Positions 49,517 to 58,416 of a stretch of DNA of 64,000 nucleotides are shown here, piece after piece. The DNA comes from an uncultured Lachnospiraceae bacterium. GTDB taxonomy: Bacteria; Bacillota; Clostridia; Lachnospirales; Lachnospiraceae. The first letter of the stretch is position 1; each line of letters begins with the position of its first letter. The notes under the pieces are model-generated. The model saw nothing but the letters and a program-made list of their open reading frames with translations, was not told where the DNA came from and did not search any database. Made by a program: the position numbers and the translations under genes. The stretch spans positions 1-64,000 of the forward strand of contig CAJURH010000004.1 of the NCBI GenBank assembly GCA_910588775.1, given 5' to 3'.

Positions 49517-51264
49517 GAACAAAAAGAAGAAGAAAGCTCTGGCCGCCCGTGGTGACAGGCTTCGCGGTCCTGTACCTGATGAGCATGGGCCTTGCCACCT
49601 ATCTGATGAAAACAAAATACGCCGAAGAGTTCAAAAGCAACGCCAGCCTGCGGCTCTCCGCCATTCAACAGCAGACGCAAAACGATCAGACGTGGAAAAC
49701 AGACTCGGACTATTACAGCTACCTGGCTTCCCAGATAGCCACCGTGGAAACCTCCGGGCCATACCAACAATTTTCCGTGGCCTTCTACCAGACCGACGGC
49801 CGTCTCCTGGCCAAAACCCAGGAACGAATCGGCGTGACGTCTTTTACCGAAGACTCGGAAACCCTCTACAATTATCGCACCCTGGAACATTTAACCCAGG
49901 AGGAAACAGCAATTTTAGCAAAATACGGACAGCTCTCCAAGAATAGCCACAACCCGTCGGGCGCCCCGCCGAAATACCGCTTTTTGATGCGCACCGCCAA
50001 AGACTCGGGCAAATTGTGTCAGATTCTGGTACAAGAAGTCACTTGGGCAGAAGACTCCGAAAAGCCCACTTCTTATGAAGACCCGGTCACAAAGACCCAC
50101 TACTCCTACGAAAACGAACAGGGCAACGATTACACGCAGACCCACAGCCAAGTGGTCTGGGAACGGAATTATCCAGATGACGACAAGAAAACATGGGAAG
50201 AAAACCAGACCAAAATCCAGGAGGCCAGCCTTTTATTTCCGTATCTGTTCTTCAACGGATACGACCAGTGGCGACGCTGGAGCCTAAGCGAATACCTCCA
50301 GGCATTTGACAATCGGATAGACATCTCCTCCGCCAAAATCGAGCGCACATTGACCAGATTTTCCCAGGATTCCTACCAGATCCAGGAAAAAGACCGCCTG
50401 TATACTTATATCTGGGCGAACAATGACGCCAACTCCCAGCCAACCTGCTACGCCGAGCTGCGTTTCGAGAGCCACCCCTGGCTGGCGGCCATGGACTATC
50501 TAAAATACGAATATCTGGCAGGACTGGCGCTGATGATCGCCTGCATCGCAAAAGTCCTCCATGTGACCAGCCAGACCTATCGGCAACGCGCCGCCCTGGA
50601 GGAAATGCGTCGGGACTTCACCAACGCCATGGCCCACGAGCTGAAAACGCCCTTGGGAATCATTCGGGGATTTGCCGAAAACCTCCAGGAACATCACATG
50701 GAGCACAAGCGGGAATACTACCTCTCCCAGATCATCGGCCAGACCGAGGAAATCGACCGCCTGGTGACAGAGATGATTGACCTGTCCAAAATGGACGAGA
50801 AGCAACTGACCCTCCAAAGGGAAACCGTCTCCATGCGCGCACTCATCCAGGAACAGATACAGCGGCTCACGCCCATGATTCAGGAAAAAAATCTTCAGAT
50901 ACAGTACGACTGCGACAAAGATTTTCTCTTAGACGGCGACCCCGGTTATCTGGCGAAAGCCGTGGCGAATCTTTTGTCCAACGCCGTCCTCTACAACGCG
51001 CCCGGCGGCAACATCCGCATTACTACAGACGCCACAAGATGCAGTATCGAAAACACCACCGAACCGCTGACCCAAGAGCAGCTCACCCACGCCTTCGACA
51101 TGTTCTACAGCGGGGATAAAAACCGCGGTTTATCGGATAAGCATCGGGGACTGGGATTATTTCTGACAAAAAAAATCCTAGCTCTGCATCGGCTGAACAT
51201 CACCCTTCAAAATACACCCATGGGCGTGCAGGCGCAGATTGAACGCAATTCCCCCCGCAGGTAA
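49513..51264 (+). CDS. Membrane sensor histidine kinase
   Basis: 583 residues. Membrane helix 1 near 14-34, a large extracytoplasmic sensor of about 300 residues rich in polar and aromatic residues (no family recognised), helix 2 near 335-355, then HisKA with the phospho-accepting histidine in TNAMAHELKTPLGIIRGF near 380 and HATPase_c (N box NLLSNAVLYNAPGG, G2 box RGLGLFLTKKILALH). No HAMP domain is evident. It phosphorylates the adjacent regulator. The start at 49513 has GGAGGTG upstream. Confidence 0.92.
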   Translation: MRTKRRRKLWPPVVTGFAVLYLMSMGLATYLMKTKYAEEFKSNASLRLSAIQQQTQNDQTWKTDSDYYSYLASQIATVETSGPYQQFSVAFYQTDGRLLAKTQERIGVTSFTEDSETLYNYRTLEHLTQEETAILAKYGQLSKNSHNPSGAPPKYRFLMRTAKDSGKLCQILVQEVTWAEDSEKPTSYEDPVTKTHYSYENEQGNDYTQTHSQVVWERNYPDDDKKTWEENQTKIQEASLLFPYLFFNGYDQWRRWSLSEYLQAFDNRIDISSAKIERTLTRFSQDSYQIQEKDRLYTYIWANNDANSQPTCYAELRFESHPWLAAMDYLKYEYLAGLALMIACIAKVLHVTSQTYRQRAALEEMRRDFTNAMAHELKTPLGIIRGFAENLQEHHMEHKREYYLSQIIGQTEEIDRLVTEMIDLSKMDEKQLTLQRETVSMRALIQEQIQRLTPMIQEKNLQIQYDCDKDFLLDGDPGYLAKAVANLLSNAVLYNAPGGNIRITTDATRCSIENTTEPLTQEQLTHAFDMFYSGDKNRGLSDKHRGLGLFLTKKILALHRLNITLQNTPMGVQAQIERNSPRR

Positions 51265-51421
51265 TTTGGAATAAATTGGCCTGGCTAAAAGCGGGTGGCG
51301 GCATCTAACGGTGAGGAGCATTTTACTCCATCTGGCTTTTCGCGGGAACGAATATTGAGATGGAAGGAAAACTGAGCAAATACAGCCGCGCCGGACATTG
51401 CCATGATAAAACATATGACAA

Positions 51422-51469
51422 CCGCAGGGATTTCATCTACCTGCATAAACAGCAAATGAAATCCCGCGG
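51422..51469. terminator. Hairpin downstream of clpB and of the kinase gene
   Basis: Interrupted stem CCGCAGGGATTTCAT / ATGAAATCCCGCGG with an 18-nt loop, lying between the convergent kinase and clpB genes. The minus-strand side continues TTGTCATATGTTTT, a weak U-rich tail. The bases 51265-51421 hold nothing recognisable. Confidence 0.5.
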
Positions 51470-51486
51470 ATCAAAAATGGTAAACC

Positions 51487-54063
51487 TTACCGGCATATCA
51501 GCCGGCCATCTTCCAGATCCAAAGTAAGCATGTCCCCGGCCCGCACATTTCCCGACAAAATGCTCTTGGCCGCCAGAGTTTCCACCGTCTTTTGCAGATA
51601 TCGTTTCAAAGGCCGTGCGCCGTACACCGGATCGTATCCGTTCTCCACCACATGAGCCTTGGCCTGCTGGGTCAGCGTAAGCGCAAGTTCCTGATCCGCC
51701 AGTCGGCGGTTCAGATCCATCACCAGCAAGTCCACAATCCGGCCGATGTGGTTCTTACTCAGCGGACTGAATAAAATCACTTCGTCCAGACGATTTAGGA
51801 ATTCCGGGCGGAAATGGCTGCGCAGATCCCGCATCACCATGTCCTCGCACTCCGTCTGGATCTTTCCCTGGCTGTCAATCCCTTCCAACAGGTAGGAAGC
51901 CCCGATGTTGGACGTCATAATCAGTATGGTGTTCTTAAAGTCCACGGTCCGCCCTTGAGAATCCGTAATCCGGCCGTCGTCCAACACCTGCAAAAGCACG
52001 TTGAACACATCCGGGTGCGCCTTTTCGATTTCATCAAAAAGAACCACGCTATAGGGCTTCCTGCGAACAGCCTCGGTCAGTTGACCGCCCTCTTCGTAAC
52101 CCACATATCCGGGAGGCGCGCCTATAAGCCGGGACACAGAATGTTTTTCCATATACTCACTCATGTCGATGCGCACCATATTGTTCTCATCGTCGAAGAG
52201 ACTCTCTGCCAGCGTCTTGGCCAGCTCCGTCTTCCCCACGCCGGTGGGACCCAGAAACAGGAACGATCCAATGGGCTTAGTGGGATCTTTGATGCCGGCC
52301 TTGGAGCGCAAGATAGCGTCCGTCACCTTACGCACCGCCTCATCCTGGCCCACCACCCGCTGGTGAAGCACATCTTCCAGGGCCAGAATCTTGCTGCGCT
52401 CCCCTTCCGTCAGTTTCGCCACGGGAATCCCGGTCCAGCGGGAAATAATCCGGGCAATCTCCTCGTCGGTGACCCGCTCATGGAGCAAGCTGTGATCCGA
52501 ATGTGCCATCTGCTCCTCCGCCTGCAAAAGCTCCTGCTGCAGCCTGGGCAGCTGGCCATACTGCAGTTCACTGACCTTTTCCAGGTCATAATCCTGGGTG
52601 GCCTTTTGAATCTGGCGGTTCACGTCCTCCATCCGCTCCCGGATTTTCTGGACTTTTTCCACGGAGACTTTCTCATTGTCCCACTGGGCTTTCTTGGAAT
52701 TAAAGGCGTCCCGGCTTTCCGCCAGTTCTTTTTGCAAAGCCACTAAGCGGTCTTGGCTTAGGCGGTCGTTTTCCTTCTTCAGCGCCGCCTCCTCAATCTC
52801 CATCTGCATGATCTTCCGGGACATCTCGTCCAGCTCCGTGGGCATGGAATCCAGCTCCGTTTTAATCAGCGCACATGCCTCGTCCACCAGGTCAATGGCT
52901 TTATCCGGCAGAAAGCGGTCGCTGATGTACCGCTGGGACAGGGTGGCCGCCGCCACCAGCGCGCCGTCGGTGATTTTCACCCCATGGTACACCTCATAGC
53001 GTTCTTTCAGGCCACGGAGAATGGAAACGGTGTCCTCCACCGAAGGCTCATCTACCAACACCGGCTGGAACCTGCGCTCCAGAGCCGGGTCTTTCTCAAT
53101 ATACTGGCGATACTCGTCCAACGTTGTGGCGCCGATGCAGTGCAGCTCCCCTCTGGCCAGCATGGGCTTTAACATGTTGCCCGCGTCCATGGCCCCGTCG
53201 GACTTGCCCGCGCCCACAATCAGATGCAGCTCATCGATAAACAGGATAATTTCCCCTTCGCTCTTTCGCACCTCTTCCAGAACCGCCTTCAGGCGCTCCT
53301 CAAATTCGCCCCGGTACTTGGCTCCGGCCACCAGCGCACCCATATCCAGGGAGAAAATCCGCTTGTTTTTCAAACCTTCCGGCACATCCCCCCGGACAAT
53401 CCGCTGGGCCAGACCTTCCACCGCCGCGGTTTTGCCCACGCCCGGCTCTCCGATAAGCACTGGATTGTTCTTAGTCTTCCTAGATAAAATCCGGACAATG
53501 TTGCGAATCTCCCCGTCCCGGCCAATCACCGGGTCCAGCTTCTGTTCTCTGGCCCGCTCCACCAGGTCCTGCCCGTATTTATTTAGGGTGTCATAGGTGG
53601 CTTCCGGATTGTCGCTGACCACCCGCTGATTGCCACGCACGGTGGACAGCGCCTTCAGGAAACGCTCCCGGGTAATCCCGTATTCCTGGAACAGCTTCTT
53701 CACCGACGGACTGGCATAACGGATTAGAGACAGAAATAAATGCTCCACCGAGACGTATTCGTCCCCCATCTGTGCGGCCTCGTCCTCCGCCTCCACCAAA
53801 GCTTTGTTCAGATACTGTCCGTAATGAAGGCTGCCGCCGGACACCTTCACCCGGGCCTCCAGCGCCTGCTTAAGACTCTTCTCAAAAGCCTGGGGCTGGA
53901 TTTCCATTTTCTCCAGCAGCTTTCTTATAAGACTGTCCTCCTGGTGATATAAATTGTAGATCAAATGCTCCTGCTCAATCTCCTGGTTTCCATATTCATA
54001 AGCGGCCTTTTCCAAATCCTGGACAGCCTGTATTGATTTCTGTGTAAATTTTGCAATGTTCAT
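51487..54063 (-). CDS. clpB: ClpB disaggregase
   Basis: 858 residues. N-domain (1-145), NBD1 with Walker [19 protein letters not shown] near 205 and [11 protein letters not shown], the M-domain coiled coil (about 405-525), NBD2 with Walker [19 protein letters not shown] near 605, [27 protein letters not shown], and the C-terminal D2 small domain. With DnaK it dissolves protein aggregates. RBS GGAGGG. The promoter overlaps a CIRCE-like dyad, pointing to HrcA heat-shock control. Confidence 0.97.
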   Translation of the reverse strand: MNIAKFTQKSIQAVQDLEKAAYEYGNQEIEQEHLIYNLYHQEDSLIRKLLEKMEIQPQAFEKSLKQALEARVKVSGGSLHYGQYLNKALVEAEDEAAQMGDEYVSVEHLFLSLIRYASPSVKKLFQEYGITRERFLKALSTVRGNQRVVSDNPEATYDTLNKYGQDLVERAREQKLDPVIGRDGEIRNIVRILSRKTKNNPVLIGEPGVGKTAAVEGLAQRIVRGDVPEGLKNKRIFSLDMGALVAGAKYRGEFEERLKAVLEEVRKSEGEIILFIDELHLIVGAGKSDGAMDAGNMLKPMLARGELHCIGATTLDEYRQYIEKDPALERRFQPVLVDEPSVEDTVSILRGLKERYEVYHGVKITDGALVAAATLSQRYISDRFLPDKAIDLVDEACALIKTELDSMPTELDEMSRKIMQMEIEEAALKKENDRLSQDRLVALQKELAESRDAFNSKKAQWDNEKVSVEKVQKIRERMEDVNRQIQKATQDYDLEKVSELQYGQLPRLQQELLQAEEQMAHSDHSLLHERVTDEEIARIISRWTGIPVAKLTEGERSKILALEDVLHQRVVGQDEAVRKVTDAILRSKAGIKDPTKPIGSFLFLGPTGVGKTELAKTLAESLFDDENNMVRIDMSEYMEKHSVSRLIGAPPGYVGYEEGGQLTEAVRRKPYSVVLFDEIEKAHPDVFNVLLQVLDDGRITDSQGRTVDFKNTILIMTSNIGASYLLEGIDSQGKIQTECEDMVMRDLRSHFRPEFLNRLDEVILFSPLSKNHIGRIVDLLVMDLNRRLADQELALTLTQQAKAHVVENGYDPVYGARPLKRYLQKTVETLAAKSILSGNVRAGDMLTLDLEDGRLICR

Positions 54064-54110
54064 AGCAATCCCTCCTCATCTGCAGGGTTTCTTTGTTCTG
54101 TTCTATCAGA

Positions 54111-54139
54111 ACTATAACACTTGTTGTTAGCGCTGTCAA
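54111..54139 (-). promoter_or_regulatory. Promoter of clpB
   Basis: On the minus strand TTGACA (54134-54139), a 17-bp spacer and TATAGT (54111-54116). The -35 lies inside the dyad at 54127-54153. Confidence 0.8.
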
Positions 54140-54153
54140 GGTTTGAGCGCTAA
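54127..54153. promoter_or_regulatory. CIRCE-like operator (variant) of clpB
   Basis: TTAGCGCTG-N9-GAGCGCTAA. The HrcA-binding CIRCE element is TTAGCACTC-N9-GAGTGCTAA; spacing is exact and the TTAGC/GCTAA ends match, with compensating A-to-G/T-to-C changes in both arms that keep the dyad. It overlaps the -35 box. Confidence 0.7.
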
Positions 54154-54400
54154 TTTTTTAAACAAATTTTCCAAGGGCCGTCTGACTTCTCCCCTTATTT
54201 CTTCATTCTTTTACCCAATTAAAGAAAATAACAGTTGCCGATTCCGGCCACAGACCGTATAATACAAGTGTCTTGTGTTATTTTAAGAAAACCTGCGAAC
54301 AAAAATGCTTTTTTATCTGCCAGACAAGCCTTTCACAATATGGGCATTTACATATAACAGCAGATAATTAAAATCTTTACAGTTCAGAAAAGGAGCATCT
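54154..54400. other. Intergenic region with long leader of the PurF-like gene
   Basis: Between the clpB operator and the PurF-like ATG. It holds the promoter at 54235-54263 and then about 135 nt of leader with short AT-rich stretches. I looked for a purine riboswitch core and did not find one. Confidence 0.5.
54235..54263 (+). promoter_or_regulatory. Promoter of the PurF-like gene
   Basis: TTGCCG, a 17-bp spacer and TATAAT. Confidence 0.65.
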
Positions 54401-55813
54401 ATGGGTGGATTTTTTGGTGTAGCGGCAAAACGAGACTGTGTGTTAGAACTTTTTTATGGTACGGATTATCACTCCCATCTGGGAACGAGACGAGGCGGCA
54501 TGGCGACTTACGGTGAAGCCGGATTCAACCGGGCGATCCATAATATCGAAAACTCTCCTTTCCGCACTAAATTTGACCGGGACGTAGGAGAACTGGAAGG
54601 GTATCTGGGCATCGGATGCATCTCAGATTTTGAACCACAGCCACTCCTGATACAATCCCACCTGGGTAGTTTTGCCATCACCACAGTGGGCAACATCAAC
54701 AATTTCGATGAATTACTGCGGGAGGTTTACAAAGACGGGCCCGCCCATTTCCAAGAAATGACTAATGGTCAGGTAAATGCCACGGAACTAATCGCGGCCC
54801 TGATCTGCAAGAAGGACAACCTTACGGATGGCATCCGCTACGTGCAGGAAGCAGTGGATGGGTCTATGACTCTGCTTTTGATGACCAGCGAGGGCATCTA
54901 CGCCGCCAGGGACCGTTACGGGCGAACGCCCTGTGTGTTGGGACGCAAAGAGGACGCTTACTGCGTTTCTTTTGAGAGCTTCGCCTATATCAATCTGGGC
55001 TACAGCGACTACAGGGAGCTGGGACCGGGGGAAATCGTGCGCATCCGCCCCGACGGCGTGGAGACATTGGCGCCTGCCGGAAAGGATCTGCGCATCTGTT
55101 CTTTCCTGTGGGTTTATTACGGCTACCCCACTTCTTCCTACGAAGGCGTAGGCGTAGAACAAATGCGTTATACATGTGGACAAATGCTGGCCAAACGGGA
55201 CGACGGCAGCGTACACCCGGATATCGTAGCCGGCGTGCCGGATTCCGGCATTGCCCACGCCATCGGTTACTCCAATGAATCGGGCATTCCCTATGCGCGT
55301 CCCTTCATTAAATATACGCCAACCTGGCCCCGTTCTTTCATGCCCACCAACCAGGGCAAGCGGGAACTGATTGCCCGCATGAAACTGATTCCAGTGAAAT
55401 CGCTGATTCATGACAAGCGGCTGCTGCTGATCGACGACTCCATCGTGCGGGGAACCCAGCTGCGGGACACCACGAAATTCCTCTACAGCAGCGGCGCCAA
55501 GGAAGTGCATGTGCGTCCGGCCTGCCCGCCGCTGATTTACGGCTGCAAATTCCTTAGCTTTTCCCGCTCCAAATCCGAGATGGAGCTGATCACCCGCCGG
55601 GTCATCCACGATCTGGAAGGCGACGAGGTTTCCCCTGAAACAGTGAAAGAATATGCCGATCCCTGTTCCTGCCGCTATGCGAAGATGGTGGAAGAAATCT
55701 GTAAGAGACAGAATTTCACCACGCTGCGCTATCACCGCGTGGACGATCTTCTGGCTTCCATTGGCCTGGACCCCTGTAAAGTATGCACTTACTGCTTTAA
55801 TGGAAAAGAATAA
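54401..55813 (+). CDS. Amidophosphoribosyltransferase-like protein lacking the N-terminal catalytic cysteine
   Basis: 470 residues, PurF architecture: N-terminal Ntn glutaminase-like domain (1-230) and phosphoribosyltransferase domain with the PRPP loop LLLIDDSIVRGTQLRDT near 345. True PurF starts with CG(I/V) after processing; here the sequence is MGGFFGV, so the nucleophile is glycine and glutamine hydrolysis should be impossible. Cysteines that could hold an Fe-S cluster remain (CPPLIYGC, PCSCRYAK, CKVCTYC). It stands alone, not in a pur operon, with its own promoter and terminator. It may use ammonia or be a regulator. RBS AAAAGGAG. Confidence 0.85.
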   Translation: MGGFFGVAAKRDCVLELFYGTDYHSHLGTRRGGMATYGEAGFNRAIHNIENSPFRTKFDRDVGELEGYLGIGCISDFEPQPLLIQSHLGSFAITTVGNINNFDELLREVYKDGPAHFQEMTNGQVNATELIAALICKKDNLTDGIRYVQEAVDGSMTLLLMTSEGIYAARDRYGRTPCVLGRKEDAYCVSFESFAYINLGYSDYRELGPGEIVRIRPDGVETLAPAGKDLRICSFLWVYYGYPTSSYEGVGVEQMRYTCGQMLAKRDDGSVHPDIVAGVPDSGIAHAIGYSNESGIPYARPFIKYTPTWPRSFMPTNQGKRELIARMKLIPVKSLIHDKRLLLIDDSIVRGTQLRDTTKFLYSSGAKEVHVRPACPPLIYGCKFLSFSRSKSEMELITRRVIHDLEGDEVSPETVKEYADPCSCRYAKMVEEICKRQNFTTLRYHRVDDLLASIGLDPCKVCTYCFNGKE

Positions 55814-55828
55814 TTCTATTCTTCCATC

Positions 55829-55867
55829 CAAAACGTCTCCCTTTTTTCCAACCGGGGAGACGTTTTG
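55829..55867. terminator. Terminator of the PurF-like gene
   Basis: 13-bp perfect stem CAAAACGTCTCCC/GGGAGACGTTTTG with a 13-nt loop, starting 15 nt after the stop codon. Confidence 0.78.
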
Positions 55868-55939
55868 CCTTGCGGCTTTTCCAAACTTACGTTATACTCA
55901 CATTCGAGAATATCTAATGCAAAAAGGAGTTCTGTCACA

Positions 55940-56992
55940 ATGAAAATAAAATTCACTCTCCCGCTGATTTTCCTGACCACAGGCATCTTGCTCGGCGGCT
56001 GCTCCAAAAGCTCCGCCAAAGAACCCGCCGTCTACGACAACAGCGGCATCGCCATGGGCACCGTAGTCTCCCAACGGATTTACAGCCAGGGAGAGGACAA
56101 AACCGGAGAAATCCTGCATCTTTTGACTCAGGTGGAACAACAGTATCTCTCCTGGCGGCAGGAAGACTCAGGCATCGGCCAAATAAACCAACAGGCGGGG
56201 AAAGCTCCGGCCGCCGTGGACGGGCAGACCATGGACTATCTAAAGGAAAGCCTCTCCCTTGCCGAAAAAAGCGGCGGCGCCTTCGACCCCACCATGGGCA
56301 AACTGACCCGCCTGTGGGACGTGGAATCGGAAAACCCCCGCGTTCCTGATGAAGAAGAAATCCAGCGGCTTTTAAAAGAAAGCGGTTTTGACAAAATCCA
56401 ACTAAACAGCCAAGATGGACAAAACCAGGTAAAGCTGGAAAAGGGCTGCTCCATCGACCTGGGGGCCGTGGGAAAAGGCATTGGCTGCGACGAGGCGGCG
56501 GCTCTGTTGGAAAAGGACAAAGACGCGCAGGGCGCAGTCATCGCCGTGGGGGGCAGCGTGCTCACCTGGGGCGCCAAGCCGGACGGAACAGACTGGAAGG
56601 TGGCCATCCGGGACCCGCGGGGTGAACAGGAAGACCTGCTGGGCGTGCTTACGCTTAAAGGGGAACGCTACGTGTCCACATCCGGCGATTATGAAAAATA
56701 TTTTATCCAAGACGGGAAGCGCTATCACCACATCCTGGACCCGGACGCCGGCTACCCCGCAGACGCAGGGCTCATATCCGTCACCGCGCTGGGAGAAAAC
56801 GGCCTCATAAGCGACGGACTGTCCACGGCCTGCTTTGTCCTTGGCCTTAAAAAAGGCGCCGATTTGTTGAAAAAATATAACGCAGAAGGCATATTTGTGG
56901 ATCAGAAGAACCAGGTCTATGTAACCGAAGGGTTAAGCGACATCTTTTCCCTGGAAGCATCTGGTTATATTGTTTTTCCTTTCCCTTCGTGA
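55940..56992 (+). CDS. apbE: FAD:protein FMN transferase ApbE (lipoprotein)
   Basis: 350 residues with lipobox ILLGGCSKS (cysteine near 22). ApbE attaches FMN covalently to threonine in exported flavoproteins. Family blocks: DNSGIAMGTVVSQRIY near 38, FDPTMGKLTRLWDVE near 115, GCSIDLGAVGKGIGCDEAA near 170, AVIAVGGSVLTWGAKPDG near 200 and HILDPDAGYPAD near 272. Start at ATG 55940 with AAAAAGGAG. Possible partners are FMN-binding proteins of RNF, Nqr-like or extracellular electron transfer systems; a NusG-II/Gx pair of the kind seen in such loci lies at 63.3 kb. Confidence 0.94.
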   Translation: MKIKFTLPLIFLTTGILLGGCSKSSAKEPAVYDNSGIAMGTVVSQRIYSQGEDKTGEILHLLTQVEQQYLSWRQEDSGIGQINQQAGKAPAAVDGQTMDYLKESLSLAEKSGGAFDPTMGKLTRLWDVESENPRVPDEEEIQRLLKESGFDKIQLNSQDGQNQVKLEKGCSIDLGAVGKGIGCDEAAALLEKDKDAQGAVIAVGGSVLTWGAKPDGTDWKVAIRDPRGEQEDLLGVLTLKGERYVSTSGDYEKYFIQDGKRYHHILDPDAGYPADAGLISVTALGENGLISDGLSTACFVLGLKKGADLLKKYNAEGIFVDQKNQVYVTEGLSDIFSLEASGYIVFPFPS

Positions 56993-57029
56993 TACAATAG
57001 AAACCAATGAAAAACCAGGAGGAAAATTT

Positions 57030-58325
57030 ATGGGAATTGTATTGAAAGATATCCTGGCCGCGCTCCCCAAAGATGGACAGGACGCTGTCTGCAGAACGGA
57101 TATTTATCTGCAGGAGGACAAAATCGTGGGAATTGGAGAAATGCCAAAGGGATTCTCCCAGGACCGGGTCATGGATGGAACAGACCGGCTGGCGATTCCG
57201 GGCCTTGTAAACGCCCACACCCATTCTTATATGGCGCTTCTTAGAAACGTGGCCGACGACCTGACTTTTGAAGACTGGCTGTTTAAAAATATTGAACCCA
57301 TCGAAGATAAACTGGAACCAGAAGACGCCTACTGGGGCGCCTGCCTGGCGATTTTGGAAATGATGAAATCAGGAACCACCTGTTTTTCCGATATGCAGAT
57401 GCACATCCACCAGACTTCCAAGGCTGCGGCCGAATCCGGCATGCGGGCGGTAATTTCCCGTGGCCTGGTGGGCAGCGGCGACAACGAAGCCGGGCAGATC
57501 CGGCTGAAAGAGGCGTATGAGGAAAAAGAAGCGTGGAAAGACTGCGACCGGCTGACCTTTTTCCTCGGGCCCCACGCACCCTATAGCTGCGACGAGAATT
57601 TCCAACGGATCGTAGCCGGAGAAGCCGCTAAAAATCACATGGGCGTGCATATTCATTTATCCGAGAGCCGAAACGAAGTGGAAAATATCCGCAGTCAGTA
57701 CGGCGCATCGCCCATCGCCCTGGCCAAACGGGCAGGGCTGTTCGACGGACTGGCCGTGGCCGCCCACTGCGTCCATATGGATGAAGACGACCTGGATATT
57801 CTGAAAGAATGCCGAGTGAGCGTCATCACCAACCCGGCCAGCAACATGAAGCTGGGCAACGGATTCGCCCCTGTGCCGGACATGCTTGAAAAGGGAATCA
57901 ACGTCTGCATCGGCACCGACGGAGCCGCCAGCAACAATTCCCTGAACATGTTCCATGAGATGAACCTGCTGGGCCTGATCCACAAAGGCGCAAGAGAAAA
58001 AGCCGACTGCGTAAGCGCCCGGGAGATTTTCCGCATGGCCACCATAAACGGCGCGAAAGCGCTGGGCATGGAGCGGCAAACAGGCTCCATCGAGATAGGA
58101 AAGAAAGCGGACCTTGCCATCTTAAACCTGCGCACTCCGTCCATGACGCCGCGAAACGATCTGCTGGCCGGACTGTGCTATTCCGCCAACGGCTCCGAGG
58201 TGGAGACGTTGATTATTGACGGTCGGATTGTCATGGAGGACCGGAAGGTATTGACCCTGGACGAAGAGCGGATTTACGCGGAGATTTCCAGAATCTGCAA
58301 GCGGCTGGGCATTGAAAAATTTTAA
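57030..58325 (+). CDS. mtaD: S-adenosylhomocysteine/5'-methylthioadenosine deaminase (MtaD/amidohydrolase)
   Basis: 431 residues, metal-dependent amidohydrolase. Metal ligands: NAHTHSYMALLRN near 67, GVHIHLSESRNEVE near 208, AAHCVHMDEDDL near 246 and IGTDGAASNNSLNM near 295. It matches the TM0936-type deaminases that turn SAH and MTA into S-inosylhomocysteine and methylthioinosine. Start at ATG 57030 with AGGAGG. It is followed, after a repeat element, by an SAH-hydrolase homologue. This is the arrangement expected if SAH is first deaminated. Confidence 0.88.
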   Translation: MGIVLKDILAALPKDGQDAVCRTDIYLQEDKIVGIGEMPKGFSQDRVMDGTDRLAIPGLVNAHTHSYMALLRNVADDLTFEDWLFKNIEPIEDKLEPEDAYWGACLAILEMMKSGTTCFSDMQMHIHQTSKAAAESGMRAVISRGLVGSGDNEAGQIRLKEAYEEKEAWKDCDRLTFFLGPHAPYSCDENFQRIVAGEAAKNHMGVHIHLSESRNEVENIRSQYGASPIALAKRAGLFDGLAVAAHCVHMDEDDLDILKECRVSVITNPASNMKLGNGFAPVPDMLEKGINVCIGTDGAASNNSLNMFHEMNLLGLIHKGAREKADCVSAREIFRMATINGAKALGMERQTGSIEIGKKADLAILNLRTPSMTPRNDLLAGLCYSANGSEVETLIIDGRIVMEDRKVLTLDEERIYAEISRICKRLGIEKF

Positions 58326-58334
58326 AAATGAAAG

Positions 58335-58382
58335 AATTGTGAAACGCTTATTTTGTAAATGCAGAATAGCTGTTTCGCAATT
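58335..58382. repeat. GCGAAAC-family inverted repeat before the SAH-hydrolase gene
   Basis: AATTGTGAAAC (58335-58345) and GTTTCGCAATT (58372-58382), one mismatch over 11 bp, 26-nt loop. It sits between the deaminase stop and the next RBS. Confidence 0.68.
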
Positions 58383-58416
58383 ACCGAATGTGAAAGATAT
58401 TTAGGAGGAACCATTT

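Noticed and set aside
54264..54400. Possible purine or guanidine riboswitch in the PurF-like leader
   Set aside because: No conserved core motifs or paired stems matching known classes could be found.
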